From assembly GCF_001017435.1 (NCBI RefSeq), contig NZ_CP011371.1, positions 5,394,001 to 5,458,000 of the forward strand: a stretch of DNA of 64,000 nt. The letters run 5' to 3'. Source of the stretch: Caldimonas brevitalea. Its GTDB lineage: Bacteria > Pseudomonadota > Gammaproteobacteria > Burkholderiales > Burkholderiaceae_C. A model generated the notes under the pieces. That model worked only from the letters and a program-made list of their open reading frames with translations, searched no databases and was not told where the DNA came from. Each line of letters begins with the position of its first letter. The first letter of the stretch is position 1. Shown here in pieces: positions 7,721 to 16,972 of the stretch. The translations under genes were made by a program, and so were the position numbers.

Positions 7721-7734
7721 CTGTCGATCGACAG
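7721..7734. promoter_or_regulatory. Perfect palindrome between wrbA and lysR
   Basis: CTGTCGATCGACAG is a perfect 14-base palindrome placed between the divergent wrbA and lysR starts, 41 bases before the lysR ATG. Position and symmetry suit a LysR-family binding site, followed by a possible -10 (TAAAAT) nearer the gene. Confidence 0.45.
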
Positions 7735-8171
7735 AAGTCATAAAATTTCGGCCAGACTGATCAAGCAAATCGATCATGTTGGAGGGCGTCACACTCGACC
7801 AGATGCGCATGTTCACGGCGGTCGCGGAGGCCGGCAGCTTCCGCTCGGGCGCCGCGCGGCTGCGACGCGCTCAGTCCGCCGTCAGCCATGCGATCGCCAA
7901 CCTCGAAGCACAGCTCGGGGTTGCCCTGTTCGACCGCGGAGGCCACCGGCCCGTGCTGACGCCGGCCGGCCGCGCCTTGCTGGAAGACGCCTGCGCCATC
8001 CTGCTCAAGGTCGACCTGATGCGGGCACGCGCCCGCGGGGTGGCGCAAGGCCTGGAGCTCGAACTCGCCATCGTGGTCGACACGCTGTTTCCGCTGCCGC
8101 TGGTGGCCGCGGCCCTGAAGGACGTGCGCGACACCCTGCCCTCGGTGCGCCTGCGTTTGGCCGTCGAGCCG

Positions 8172-8175
8172 CTAG
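8172..8175. repeat. Left target-site duplication CTAG
   Basis: CTAG flanks the inserted element and recurs at 8446-8449. Removing one copy with the element restores the lysR frame. Confidence 0.8.
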
Positions 8176-8445
8176 TGTCCTGTCTCAGAAATACGTGGCA
8201 TTTCGACGGGCCGAAACGGGGATGAGCGCAAGGCGCGAAGCCGGGCAGATACCGGGTGGTATCTGCCCGGCTTCGCAACGCGGCGATCGCCCCGTTTCGG
8301 CCCGCCCCGCAGGGGTTCGGCCAGATGGCGCCCTCGCAGGCTTGCCGGTCGGGGTCGATACCACCCGGTATCGACCCCGACCGGCGCACCCGCGATCATC
8401 ACCATCTGACCGAATCGAAATGCCACGTATTTCTGAGACAGGACA
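8176..8445. mobile_element. Non-autonomous hairpin-rich transposable element (MITE), 270 bp
   Basis: The ends are 31-base perfect inverted repeats (8176-8206 and 8415-8445) starting TGTCCTGTCTCAGAAATACG, flanked by CTAG duplications. A TGT end and CTAG target recall IS481-type elements, but there is no transposase. Almost all the interior folds. Arm A has an outer stem 8207-8221/8290-8304 and an inner 19-bp stem 8235-8253/8258-8276 with loop GGGT. A CCCCGCAGGGG mini-hairpin spans 8305-8315. Arm B has an outer stem 8316-8328/8402-8414 and an inner 19-bp stem 8344-8362/8367-8385 with loop ACCC. Both inner stems close on GATACC/GGTATC. The stems differ in sequence but stay paired. It must be mobilised in trans by an enzyme not encoded here. 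Confidence 0.88.
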
Positions 8446-8449
8446 CTAG
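8446..8449. repeat. Right target-site duplication CTAG
   Basis: This is the second copy of the CTAG duplicated when the 270-bp element inserted into lysR. The reading resumes here as the C-terminal half of LysR. Confidence 0.8.
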
Positions 8450-9018
8450 GCGGGCCGCTGCAGGCCCTGCGCGATCAGCGCTGCGACCTGGCGATCATGG
8501 CCGGCGAGGACTTTCTCGATCCGCGCATCGAGTTCGAACTGCTGTTGCCGGTGGCGATCGTCGCGGTCGTCGCGGCCGGGCATCCGCTCGCGCAAGCCGC
8601 TGGCCGGGGCACGGCCCTCGGCGCGGCGGAGCTGGTGCAGCACCTGCAAATCGTGTTGGAAGATCCCACCGATTTGTCTGAAGGCAGGGACTTCGGCGTG
8701 CTGTCGCCGCAGACGCTGCGCGTGCAGGCGCAGGAGGCCAAACGCGCCTTGATCCTCGCCGGCGCCGGCTGGGGCCGGCTGCCGCGCTGGAGCATCGAGC
8801 GGGAACTGGCCGAAGGCCAGCTGGTGTCCCTGCCGCTCAAGGTCTTCGGCCGGCGCGGCGCCGCGCTCACCGCCACCTACCTGGCGCGCCGCATGGACCA
8901 GGTGCTGGGGCCGGCCGGCACCGCGTTGCGCGACGCGCTGCATCGCAGGGCCCGGGAGTTCGACACAGACGGGCGGGCCGACACCTCGGCATCCCGCCCC
9001 GCCTTGTCGCGGCGAGCG

Positions 9019-10026
9019 TCATGAGCCCTCGCCCGGCCACTCTGAAGTGGGCTCGCACCGGAGTGCGTCAGCACGGGCGTTACCCAGCGAGCCGCGCACC
9101 GCGCTCACCTCGGTTCTGGGCGGTGCGCCAAACACCCGCCGGTACTCCCGGTTGAACTGCGACGGGCTCTCGTAGCCCACGCAGTGGCCGGCGCCGGCCG
9201 CGTCCAGCCCCTCGCCCAGCATCAGCTGACGTGCCCGGTGCAGCCGCAGGTGCTTCTGGAACTGCAGCGGCGTCATCGAGGTGACCTGCTTGAAGTGGTG
9301 GTGCAGCGTCGACGGGCTCATGTGCACCTCGGCGGCCAGCTGCTCGATGCGCAGCGGTTTGTCGAAGCGACGCTTGATGAACTCAACCGCCGCCGTGATA
9401 CGGCGCGCCTGGCCCCTGCCCGCCGCCATCGCGGCGAACCCGGGCCCCAGTGTGCCGATCAGCAACCGGTAGTGGATCTCGCGCAGCGCCAGAGGCGCCA
9501 GCACGGCGCTGTGTTGGGGCGTGTGCAACAGCCTCAGCAGCCGCGCCACGGCGTCCAGCAGGTCGTTGTCGACACGGGCGGCCGCCAGCCCCCGCTCGGG
9601 CAACCGGTCGGCAGCGGGAAGGACCGACGGATGTTCGGACAGCAGCGACGCGATGTCGCGCGCATCGATCTGCAGCACGACGCACAGGTAGGGCCGTTCC
9701 GGTGTGGCCTGCACCACCTGGCCGACGGGCAGCATGGTCACGGAGATCAGCAAGTAGTGCAGCGGGTCGTAGACGACCAGGTCCTTCCCGAGCCGCGCAT
9801 GCTTGCGGCCCTGGACCACCAGCGCCAGCCCGGGCTCGTACACCGCCGGCAACGGCTGACCGGGGGCGCTGGCGCGCACGAGTTGCAGCGGCGCGATCGG
9901 CGTTTGGTGCAAGCCGTCGGTCGGCGCGTAGGCCTGCACCAACTGCACCAGGTCGTGCAGGCGTTGCGCTGGGGGTGCGGTCGTAGACGAAGGTGGCGTC
10001 GCGGCTGGCAGCAGGGCATCGGGCAT
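9019..10026 (-). CDS. AraC-family transcriptional regulator
   Basis: A 335-residue regulator. The N-terminal cupin-like effector domain has PAVYEPGLALVVQGRKHARL, typical of the AraC_N subgroup. The C-terminal double helix-turn-helix includes PLRIEQLAAEVHMSPSTLHH, HFKQVTSMTPLQFQKHLRLH and GYESPSQFNREYRRVFG. The ATG at 10026 (MPDALLP) was preferred over upstream in-frame starts, which would run into the promoter of the divergent aldo/keto reductase. That reductase is the likely target. The last ~17 residues (ALRCEPTSEWPGEGS) look like the complement of the repeat module seen at 25885 and are not part of the normal domain. The gene converges with the interrupted lysR and overlaps its end by six bases. 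Confidence 0.9.
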   Translation of the reverse strand: MPDALLPAATPPSSTTAPPAQRLHDLVQLVQAYAPTDGLHQTPIAPLQLVRASAPGQPLPAVYEPGLALVVQGRKHARLGKDLVVYDPLHYLLISVTMLPVGQVVQATPERPYLCVVLQIDARDIASLLSEHPSVLPAADRLPERGLAAARVDNDLLDAVARLLRLLHTPQHSAVLAPLALREIHYRLLIGTLGPGFAAMAAGRGQARRITAAVEFIKRRFDKPLRIEQLAAEVHMSPSTLHHHFKQVTSMTPLQFQKHLRLHRARQLMLGEGLDAAGAGHCVGYESPSQFNREYRRVFGAPPRTEVSAVRGSLGNARADALRCEPTSEWPGEGS

Positions 10027-10169
10027 GCGGCGGATTGTGACCCGCCCGGCGACGCCGGGGTGCGCACGCCGGAGGATCGTGCAAGCATTGCCGAGCATCG
10101 TGCTAACGCGGGCGGCCGGCGCGCCCTTACGCTCTCCCCTACCGATCCACCTGTTGAATGGAGCCGCCC

Positions 10170-11171
<1,002 letters not shown>

Positions 11172-11205
11172 CCGGCAGCGTCGTCGAGCGAACTGCGGCC
11201 GTTGC

Positions 11206-12492
11206 CTAGGCGCCCGCCAATGCCTGGTCGAGGTCGGCCAGCAGGTCGTCGATGTGCTCGATCCCGATCGACAAGCGCACTGTGTCTTCCGACACGCCCG
11301 CCTTGCGCAGCTCTTCCGGCGACAGCTGGCGGTGCGTGGTCGAGGCAGGGTGGGTGGCCAGCGAGCGCACGTCACCGATGTTGACCAGCCGCGTGAACAG
11401 CTGCAGCTTGTCGAGGAAGCCGGCACCGGCCTCGCGGCCGCCCCGGATGCCGAAGGTCAGCAGGCCCGAGGCCTTGCCCGACAAATACTTGCGCACCAGC
11501 GCATGGTCGGGGTGGTCTTCGAGACCGGCGTAGTTGACCCACTCGACCTTGCCGCTCTGGCGCAGGTGCTGGGCCACCTTGAGCGTGTTGTCGCAAATGC
11601 GGTCCATGCGCAGCGACAAGGTCTCGATGCCCTGCAGGATCAAGAAGCTGTTGAACGGCGAGATCGCGGCGCCGGTGTTGCGCAGCGGCACGACGCGGGC
11701 GCGGCCGATGTAGGCGGCCGGCCCCAGCGCTTCGGTGTAGACCACGCCGTGGTAGCTGACGTCGGGCTCGTTCAATCGCTTGAAGCGTTCCTTGTGCTCG
11801 GCCCACGGGAACTTGCCCGAGTCGACGATGGCGCCGCCCAGGCTGCTGCCGTGGCCCCCGAGGTATTTGGTCAGCGAGTGCACGACGATGTCGGCGCCGT
11901 GCTCGATCGGGCGGCTCAGGTACGGCGTCGGCACCGTGTTGTCGACGATCAGCGGCACGCCATGGCGATGTGCCACCTCGGCGATCGCCGCAATGTCGGT
12001 GACGTTGCCCTGCGGGTTGCCAAGCGATTCGACGAACACGGCCTTGGTGCGCGCGTCGATCAGCGGCTCGAAGCTGGCCGGGTCGCGGTAGTCGGCAAAG
12101 CGGCTCTGGATGCCCCACTGCGGCAGCGTGTGCGCCAGCAGGTTGTAGGTGCCGCCATAGAGCGCGCTGGAGGCGACGATGTTGTCGCCGGCCTCGGCAA
12201 TGGTCAGCAGCGCATAGGTCACCGCGGCCTGGCCCGAGGCGAGCGCCAGCGCGCCGATGCCGCCTTCGAGCGCGGCTACCCGCTGCTCCAGTACCGACTG
12301 CGTCGGGTTCATGATGCGGGTGTAGATGTTGCCCTGGACCTTCAGGTCGAACAGGTCGGCGCCATGCTGCGCGCTGTCGAAGGCATAGGCCACGGTCTGG
12401 TAGATCGGCGGGGTCACCGCCTTGGTGGTCGGGTCGGGCTCGTAGCCGGCATGCACCGACAACGTTTCAAACTTCCAGTTCGGGTCGCTCAT
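11206..12492 (-). CDS. metY: O-acetylhomoserine aminocarboxypropyltransferase (sulfhydrylase)
   Basis: A 428-residue PLP enzyme of the Cys/Met metabolism family that makes homocysteine from O-acetylhomoserine and sulfide. It begins with the family motif FETLSVHAGYEPDPTTKAV. The PLP lysine lies in VHSLTKYLGGHGSSLGG, and TRLVNIGDVRSLATHPASTT is the typical C-terminal active-site loop. The gene lies 38 bases downstream of ssuB in the same direction, so sulfite released from sulfonates, once reduced to sulfide, can be fixed here. No SAM riboswitch fits in the short gap. Confidence 0.93.
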   Translation of the reverse strand: MSDPNWKFETLSVHAGYEPDPTTKAVTPPIYQTVAYAFDSAQHGADLFDLKVQGNIYTRIMNPTQSVLEQRVAALEGGIGALALASGQAAVTYALLTIAEAGDNIVASSALYGGTYNLLAHTLPQWGIQSRFADYRDPASFEPLIDARTKAVFVESLGNPQGNVTDIAAIAEVAHRHGVPLIVDNTVPTPYLSRPIEHGADIVVHSLTKYLGGHGSSLGGAIVDSGKFPWAEHKERFKRLNEPDVSYHGVVYTEALGPAAYIGRARVVPLRNTGAAISPFNSFLILQGIETLSLRMDRICDNTLKVAQHLRQSGKVEWVNYAGLEDHPDHALVRKYLSGKASGLLTFGIRGGREAGAGFLDKLQLFTRLVNIGDVRSLATHPASTTHRQLSPEELRKAGVSEDTVRLSIGIEHIDDLLADLDQALAGA

Positions 12493-12530
12493 CGAGGCTC
12501 TCCTAGTCAACGGTTCGGACGGCCTGAGGC

Positions 12531-13433
12531 TCAGACTGCAAACCGCAAGCCGGAGGCGGGGCGCTCGTGCGCCGGCAGCCACTGGGCGTCGGGACGCTCG
12601 GGCGGTGCCGGCTGCTGCAAGACCCGCTGCAGGATACGCTCCTCGGTGGCCGCGAAGGCCGCCGTGCCACGCGAGCGAGGGCGCGGCAACGCGATGCGCT
12701 CGTCGAGTGCGATCTGGTGCGATTCGACCAGCAACACGCGGTCGGCCAAGGCCACCGCCTCGGCCACGTCGTGCGTCACCAGCACCGCAGTGAAGCCATG
12801 CTCACGCCACAACCGCTCGATCAGTTGCTGCATCTCGATGCGCGTGAGCGCGTCGAGCGCACCCAGCGGCTCGTCGAGCAGCAGCAGGTGCGGGCGGTGC
12901 ACCAGCGCACGCGCCAACGCGACCCGCTGGCGCTGCCCGCCGGACAACACCGCCGGCCACTCGTCGGCGCGGTCGGCCAACCCGACCTGGGCCAAGGCCT
13001 CGCGGGCACGCTCGCGACCTTCGCGCCCGGGCAGGCCGAGGGCGATGTTGTCGAGCACACGTTTCCACGGCAACAAGCGGGCATCCTGGAACATGATGCG
13101 GGTGCCGTCGTGGCGGTTGCCCGGCGCCAGCGCCTGGCCGTCGAGCGAGACGGCACCGGTGTCGGCCCCTTCCAGGCCGGCCAGCAGCCGCAGCAGCGTG
13201 CTCTTGCCGCAACCGCTGCGGCCGACGATGGCGACGAACTCGCCCGGGGCGATGTCCAGCTGCACACCGTCGAGCACAGGCCGGCCGCCATAAGACTTGC
13301 CGAGCCGGCGCACCGAGACGGCGGTGCCGGGCAAGGTGTCGCGCTTCACGCGGGCGGCGGGGGGCGCGGCGGTTTCGCGCGCGGTGCGGTCGATGAACAC
13401 GGGCAACTCCAGTTCTGATGAGGTCACATGCAT
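12531..13433 (-). CDS. ssuB: Aliphatic sulfonate ABC transporter ATP-binding protein
   Basis: A 300-residue ATPase with Walker [10 protein letters not shown] (residues 71-79), signature LSGGQRQR, Walker [17 protein letters not shown] and VTHDVAEA. The N-terminal ~35 residues are an unconserved extension before [10 protein letters not shown]. It sits 21 bases after ssuC in the order ssuC-ssuB-metY, within the operon that also encodes SsuD and SsuE. That context supports sulfonate rather than nitrate as substrate. Confidence 0.92.
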   Translation of the reverse strand: MHVTSSELELPVFIDRTARETAAPPAARVKRDTLPGTAVSVRRLGKSYGGRPVLDGVQLDIAPGEFVAIVGRSGCGKSTLLRLLAGLEGADTGAVSLDGQALAPGNRHDGTRIMFQDARLLPWKRVLDNIALGLPGREGRERAREALAQVGLADRADEWPAVLSGGQRQRVALARALVHRPHLLLLDEPLGALDALTRIEMQQLIERLWREHGFTAVLVTHDVAEAVALADRVLLVESHQIALDERIALPRPRSRGTAAFAATEERILQRVLQQPAPPERPDAQWLPAHERPASGLRFAV

Positions 13434-13454
13434 GGCGCTTCCTTGGGCGCCTGG

Positions 13455-14285
13455 TCAGGCTCGCCCTGCCGCCTGGTAGCCAGGGTGCCAGCGCAGCCAC
13501 CAGCGTTCCAGCCCGCGGGCCAGCACGTCGGCCAGCTTGCCGAGCAGCGCATAGAGCAGGATGCCGACCACCACGACATCGGTCTGCAAGAACTCGCGCG
13601 CGTTCATCGTCATGTAGCCGATGCCCGATTGCGCCGAGATGGTTTCGGCGACGATCAGCAGCACCCACATCAGCCCCAGCGAGAAGCGCAGGCCGACCAG
13701 GATGGACGGCAGCGCGCCGGGCAGGATCACCTGGCGGTACAAGGCCCAGCCGCTCAGGCCGTAGCTGCGCGCCATCTCGATCAGGCCGCGGTCGACGGAA
13801 CGGATGCCGTGGAAGGTGTTGAGGTAGATCGGGAAGAACACGCCGACCGCCACCAGGAACAGCTTGGCCCATTCGTCGATGCCGAACCACAGGATGACGA
13901 GCGGGATCAGCGCCAGCGCCGGGATGTTGCGCACCATCTGCAGCGTCGAGTCGAGCAGGGTCTCGGCGATGCGGAAGGTGCCGGTCAACAGGCCGAGCAG
14001 CAGGCCGAGGCCACCGCCGATGGCCAGGCCCGCCAGCGCCCGGCCGGTGCTCACCCACACGTGCTGCCACAACTCACCCGACGAGGCCAGGTTCCAGAAC
14101 GCAGTGAGCACGGCCCACGGCTCGGGCAGCACCCGGTTGGACAGCCAGCCGGTGCGCGAGGACAGCTCCCACAACGCGAGGATGGCCACCGGCACGGCCC
14201 AGGGCAAGGCATTGCGCCACAGGCGCCCGGCGTCGGCTGCCGCGAGGCGCGGCGAATCAGACGGCAAGGTGGAGGTCTTGGACAT
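13455..14285 (-). CDS. ssuC: Aliphatic sulfonate ABC transporter permease
   Basis: A 276-residue inner-membrane permease. WELSSRTGWLSNRVLPEPWA is a family landmark just after the first membrane helix. The EAA loop is ARSYGLSGWALYRQVILPGA, followed by SILVGLRFSLGLMWVLLIVAE. The ATG at 14285 gives MSKTSTLPS; a GTG/ATG further up (14306) would lengthen the overlap with the VOC gene. That gene overlaps this start by 29 bases, so the pair is translationally linked. Confidence 0.9.
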   Translation of the reverse strand: MSKTSTLPSDSPRLAAADAGRLWRNALPWAVPVAILALWELSSRTGWLSNRVLPEPWAVLTAFWNLASSGELWQHVWVSTGRALAGLAIGGGLGLLLGLLTGTFRIAETLLDSTLQMVRNIPALALIPLVILWFGIDEWAKLFLVAVGVFFPIYLNTFHGIRSVDRGLIEMARSYGLSGWALYRQVILPGALPSILVGLRFSLGLMWVLLIVAETISAQSGIGYMTMNAREFLQTDVVVVGILLYALLGKLADVLARGLERWWLRWHPGYQAAGRA

Positions 14286-14670
14286 GGTGTCGGGTCTTGG
14301 CTTCAAAAGACGTCTCGGGCGGCTCCAGCAGTTCCAGCCGGTTGCCGAAGGGGTCTTCGACGAAGGCGCGGCCGTCGCTGAGGGCCGAGCGGTCGACGCG
14401 GTGGCCGGCCGCCTGCAAGGCGTCGGCCAGGCGTGCCACGCCGACCACCCGCAGTGCGAGATGCGCCTGCGGTGCGACGCCCGTGTAGCGGCCCTCGCTC
14501 AGGTCCAGCCGCTGCCAGCCGAGCGAGAAACGCAGCACACCCGGCCGGTCCAGCTCGGGGTGGCGCACCTCGGCCAGGCCCAACAGGCCCTGGTAGAACG
14601 CCCGCGCCGCAGGCGAAGCGCCGAAGGGTATCGGCAGTTGGATGTGATCGACGCTGTGGATCTCGGCCAT
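14257..14670 (-). CDS. VOC-family (glyoxalase-like) protein in the sulfonate operon
   Basis: A 137-residue protein of the vicinal-oxygen-chelate fold: VDHIQLPIPFGASPAARAFY at the start, LALRVVGVARLADALQAAGH in the middle and FVEDPFGNRLELLEP near the end. The usual metal ligands of this fold (H at the first strand, E in RLELLE) are present. Relatives act as dioxygenases, isomerases or resistance proteins. Position between ssuD and ssuC points to a part in sulfonate processing, perhaps handling the aldehyde released by SsuD, but this is inference. Its 3' end overlaps ssuC by 29 bases. Confidence 0.8.
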   Translation of the reverse strand: MAEIHSVDHIQLPIPFGASPAARAFYQGLLGLAEVRHPELDRPGVLRFSLGWQRLDLSEGRYTGVAPQAHLALRVVGVARLADALQAAGHRVDRSALSDGRAFVEDPFGNRLELLEPPETSFEAKTRHHVQDLHLAV

Positions 14671-14691
14671 GCGGTACTCCTCAAAGTGTCA

Positions 14692-15900
14692 TCAACTCGC
14701 GCCGACCTTCTGCAGCGGCGCCGGTGCGGCGGCGTCGTGCGCAGGCGGCACATAGCTGTTGGCGACGATCTCGCCGAACGGCCCGGTCAACACTTGGTGC
14801 GCCGGGGCCTGGCCGTCACGCTGCAAGGGCAGCAGCGGGAACACCAGCTCGGCGAAACGGTGCGCTTCTTCCAGGTGCGGGTAGCCGGACAGGATGAAGT
14901 ACTCGAGCCCGAGGTCGGCGTACTCTTTCAAGCGCGCCGCCACCTGCTCGGGGTTGCCCACCAGCGCCGTCCCCGCGCCGCCGCGCACCAGCCCGACGCC
15001 GGCCCACAGGTTGGGGGAGATCTCCAGCCCTTCGCGGATGTTCTGGCGGTTGAACTTGCCGCGGTGCAGCTCGGCCATGCGGCGCTGGCCCACCGAGTCC
15101 ATCTGCGAGAACTTCTTCTGCGCCGCCTCGACGGTCTTGTCGTCGAGGTGCGAGACGAGTTCGGCCGCGGCCTGCCAGGCGGCTTCTTCGGTCTCGCGCA
15201 CGATCACGTGCAAGCGGATGCCGAAGCTGAGCGTGCGGCCGTACTGGGCGGCGCGGCGGCGGATGTCGGCCACTTTCTCGGCGACGGCGGCCGGCGGCTC
15301 GCCCCAGGTCAGATAGGTGTCGAGCTGCTGCGCGGCCAGTTCGTGGGCTTCGTCCGACGAGCCGCCGAAGAACAGCTGCGGATACGGCTTGTGGATCGGC
15401 GGGTACAGCGTCTTGGCGCCCTTGACGCGCAGGTGATCGCCTTCGAAGTCGTAGCTGCCACCCTCGTGGCTGCGCGCCAGGATCTCGCGCCAGATGGTCA
15501 GGAATTCGCGCGACAGTTCATAACGTTCGGCATGGCTGAGGAACAGGCCGTCACCTTCGAGTTCTTCGGAGTCGCCACCGGTCACCAGATTGACCAGCAG
15601 CCGGCCGCCCGACAGGCGATCGAGCGTGGCCGACATGCGAGCGGTTTGCGACGGCTGCATCAGCCCGGGGCGCAGCGCGACCAGGAATTTCAGCCGGCGG
15701 GTCGCGTCGATCAGGCTGGAGGCCAGGATCCAAGAGTCTTCGCACGAGCGGCCGGTGGGCAGCAGCACACCTTCGTAGCCGAGGCTGTCGGCGGCGATGG
15801 CGACTTGCTTGAAGTAGTCGAAGGTCGCGGCACGCGCGCCCTTGGTGGTGCCGAGATAGCGCGAATCGCCGTGGGTGGGGATGAACCAGAGCACTTTCAT
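14692..15900 (-). CDS. ssuD: FMNH2-dependent alkanesulfonate monooxygenase
   Basis: A 402-residue luciferase-fold enzyme that splits alkanesulfonates into aldehyde and sulfite using FMNH2 from SsuE. It begins [20 protein letters not shown] with the family motif [37 protein letters not shown] and [20 protein letters not shown] are strongly conserved. The conserved active-site Arg lies in the flexible loop near [21 protein letters not shown]. coli SsuD has 381 residues, and the extra length is a Pro/Ala-rich tail. It lies between the substrate-binding genes and the VOC gene. Confidence 0.95.
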   Translation of the reverse strand: MKVLWFIPTHGDSRYLGTTKGARAATFDYFKQVAIAADSLGYEGVLLPTGRSCEDSWILASSLIDATRRLKFLVALRPGLMQPSQTARMSATLDRLSGGRLLVNLVTGGDSEELEGDGLFLSHAERYELSREFLTIWREILARSHEGGSYDFEGDHLRVKGAKTLYPPIHKPYPQLFFGGSSDEAHELAAQQLDTYLTWGEPPAAVAEKVADIRRRAAQYGRTLSFGIRLHVIVRETEEAAWQAAAELVSHLDDKTVEAAQKKFSQMDSVGQRRMAELHRGKFNRQNIREGLEISPNLWAGVGLVRGGAGTALVGNPEQVAARLKEYADLGLEYFILSGYPHLEEAHRFAELVFPLLPLQRDGQAPAHQVLTGPFGEIVANSYVPPAHDAAAPAPLQKVGAS

Positions 15901-15982
15901 GACGTTGTCCTGTGATGTTTTTTCGTAGAGGCGCGGCGGGTCGGGCGGGGTGTGTCAGGGGTCCGTGGAGCTCGCGTCGAGA

Positions 15983-16972
15983 TCAGCGCGCGCCGACGCG
16001 TTGGGCGGCCAAGGTCGCGCCCGGCTGCCACACCACGTCGGCCACCTGCACGCGCCGCGGCACCAGGCCCAGCGCATGGAAGGCATCGGCGACCTGCTGC
16101 TGCTCGGACACCACCTGGGGCGTCAACGGGCGCACCGGCGACGGCGGGCGACGTGAGATGAACAGATGTACGGTGGCCAGGCTGAGCCCGCTGAAGTCCG
16201 ACACGAACTGCGCCACTTCGCGCTTGTGTGTTTGCAAATACGCGTCGGCCCGGGTGAGTTCCTCGAGCAGGCCCGACACCACCTGCGGGTGCTGCTGCGC
16301 CAGGGCCGGCGACGCCAGGTAGAACGAGTTGTTGCTCGTCAGGCCTTTGCCAGTGGCCAGCACGCGGGGCCGGATCGCCAACTCGGTGGCGGCGTAGTAC
16401 GGGTCCCAGATCACCCAGGCGTCGACGCTGCCACGCTCGAAGGCGGCGCGCGCGTCGGACGGCGGCAGGTAGACCGGGTGGACGTCCTTGAAGGTCAGCC
16501 CGACCTGCTTCAAGGCCTGCACCAGCAGATAGTGCGCGCTCGAACCCTTTTGCAGCGCGACGCGGCGGCCCTTGAGGTCGGCCAGCGTCTTCAGCGGCGC
16601 GTCGGGCTTGACCAGGATGGCCGAGCTGAACGGCTTGGCCGGCTCGACCCCGACATAGGCGAGGTCCTTGCCGGCGGCCTGCGCGAACACCGGCGGCGTG
16701 TCGCCGGTCAGGCCGAACTCGAGGCCACCGACGGCCAGTGCCTCGAGCAGTTGCGGGCCGGCGGGGAACTCGATCCACGAGACCCGCGTGTTCGGGTAGC
16801 GCTTTTCCAGCCAGCCCTGTTGCTTGACGATGAGCAGGTTGATGGCCGACTTCTGGAAGCCGATGCGCAGCTCGGTCGGGCCAGCGCTGGCGGCGAACGC
16901 AGCGGCACCGGGCAGCCCGAGCCCGAACGCCAGCGCCGCTTGCAGCAGCACGCGACGGGTCGCGGGGCTCAT
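15983..16972 (-). CDS. ssuA: Aliphatic sulfonate-binding protein, paralogue 1
   Basis: A 329-residue periplasmic binding protein with a signal peptide of about 28 residues (LLQAALAFGLGLPGAAAFA). Family motifs are LRIGFQKSAINLLIVKQQGW, EFPAGPQLLEALAVG and FERGSVDAWVIWDPYYAATE. Its start overlaps the stop of the second paralogue by 4 bases. The two proteins keep the same motifs but differ through most of the sequence, so they may bind different sulfonates for one SsuBC transporter. Confidence 0.9.
   Translation of the reverse strand: MSPATRRVLLQAALAFGLGLPGAAAFAASAGPTELRIGFQKSAINLLIVKQQGWLEKRYPNTRVSWIEFPAGPQLLEALAVGGLEFGLTGDTPPVFAQAAGKDLAYVGVEPAKPFSSAILVKPDAPLKTLADLKGRRVALQKGSSAHYLLVQALKQVGLTFKDVHPVYLPPSDARAAFERGSVDAWVIWDPYYAATELAIRPRVLATGKGLTSNNSFYLASPALAQQHPQVVSGLLEELTRADAYLQTHKREVAQFVSDFSGLSLATVHLFISRRPPSPVRPLTPQVVSEQQQVADAFHALGLVPRRVQVADVVWQPGATLAAQRVGAR

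Larger units (their letters stand above)
7776..9024 (+). pseudogene. LysR-family regulator split by a miniature transposable element
   Basis: The left part (7776-8175) has the LysR helix-turn-helix: [20 protein letters not shown], then [24 protein letters not shown], and the start of the effector domain. The right part (from 8446) continues it: GPLQALRDQRCDLAIMAGED to LAGAGWGRLPRWSIERELAE. Removing bases 8176-8449 (element plus one target copy) joins ...VEPL to GGPLQAL in frame and gives a normal 324-residue protein. As it stands, translation of the left part enters the element and stops at 8223-8225. The gene is divergent from wrbA, its probable target. It is certainly interrupted, and the insertion looks recent because both halves remain intact. 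Confidence 0.9.

Noticed and set aside
12493..12530. Possible SAM or sulfur riboswitch before metY
   Set aside because: The gap to ssuB is only 38 bases and shows no conserved riboswitch core.
11254..13293. A 679-codon open frame opposite metY and ssuB
   Set aside because: It crosses two convincing genes on the other strand and is rich in Arg/Gln/Ala as expected of an antisense frame.
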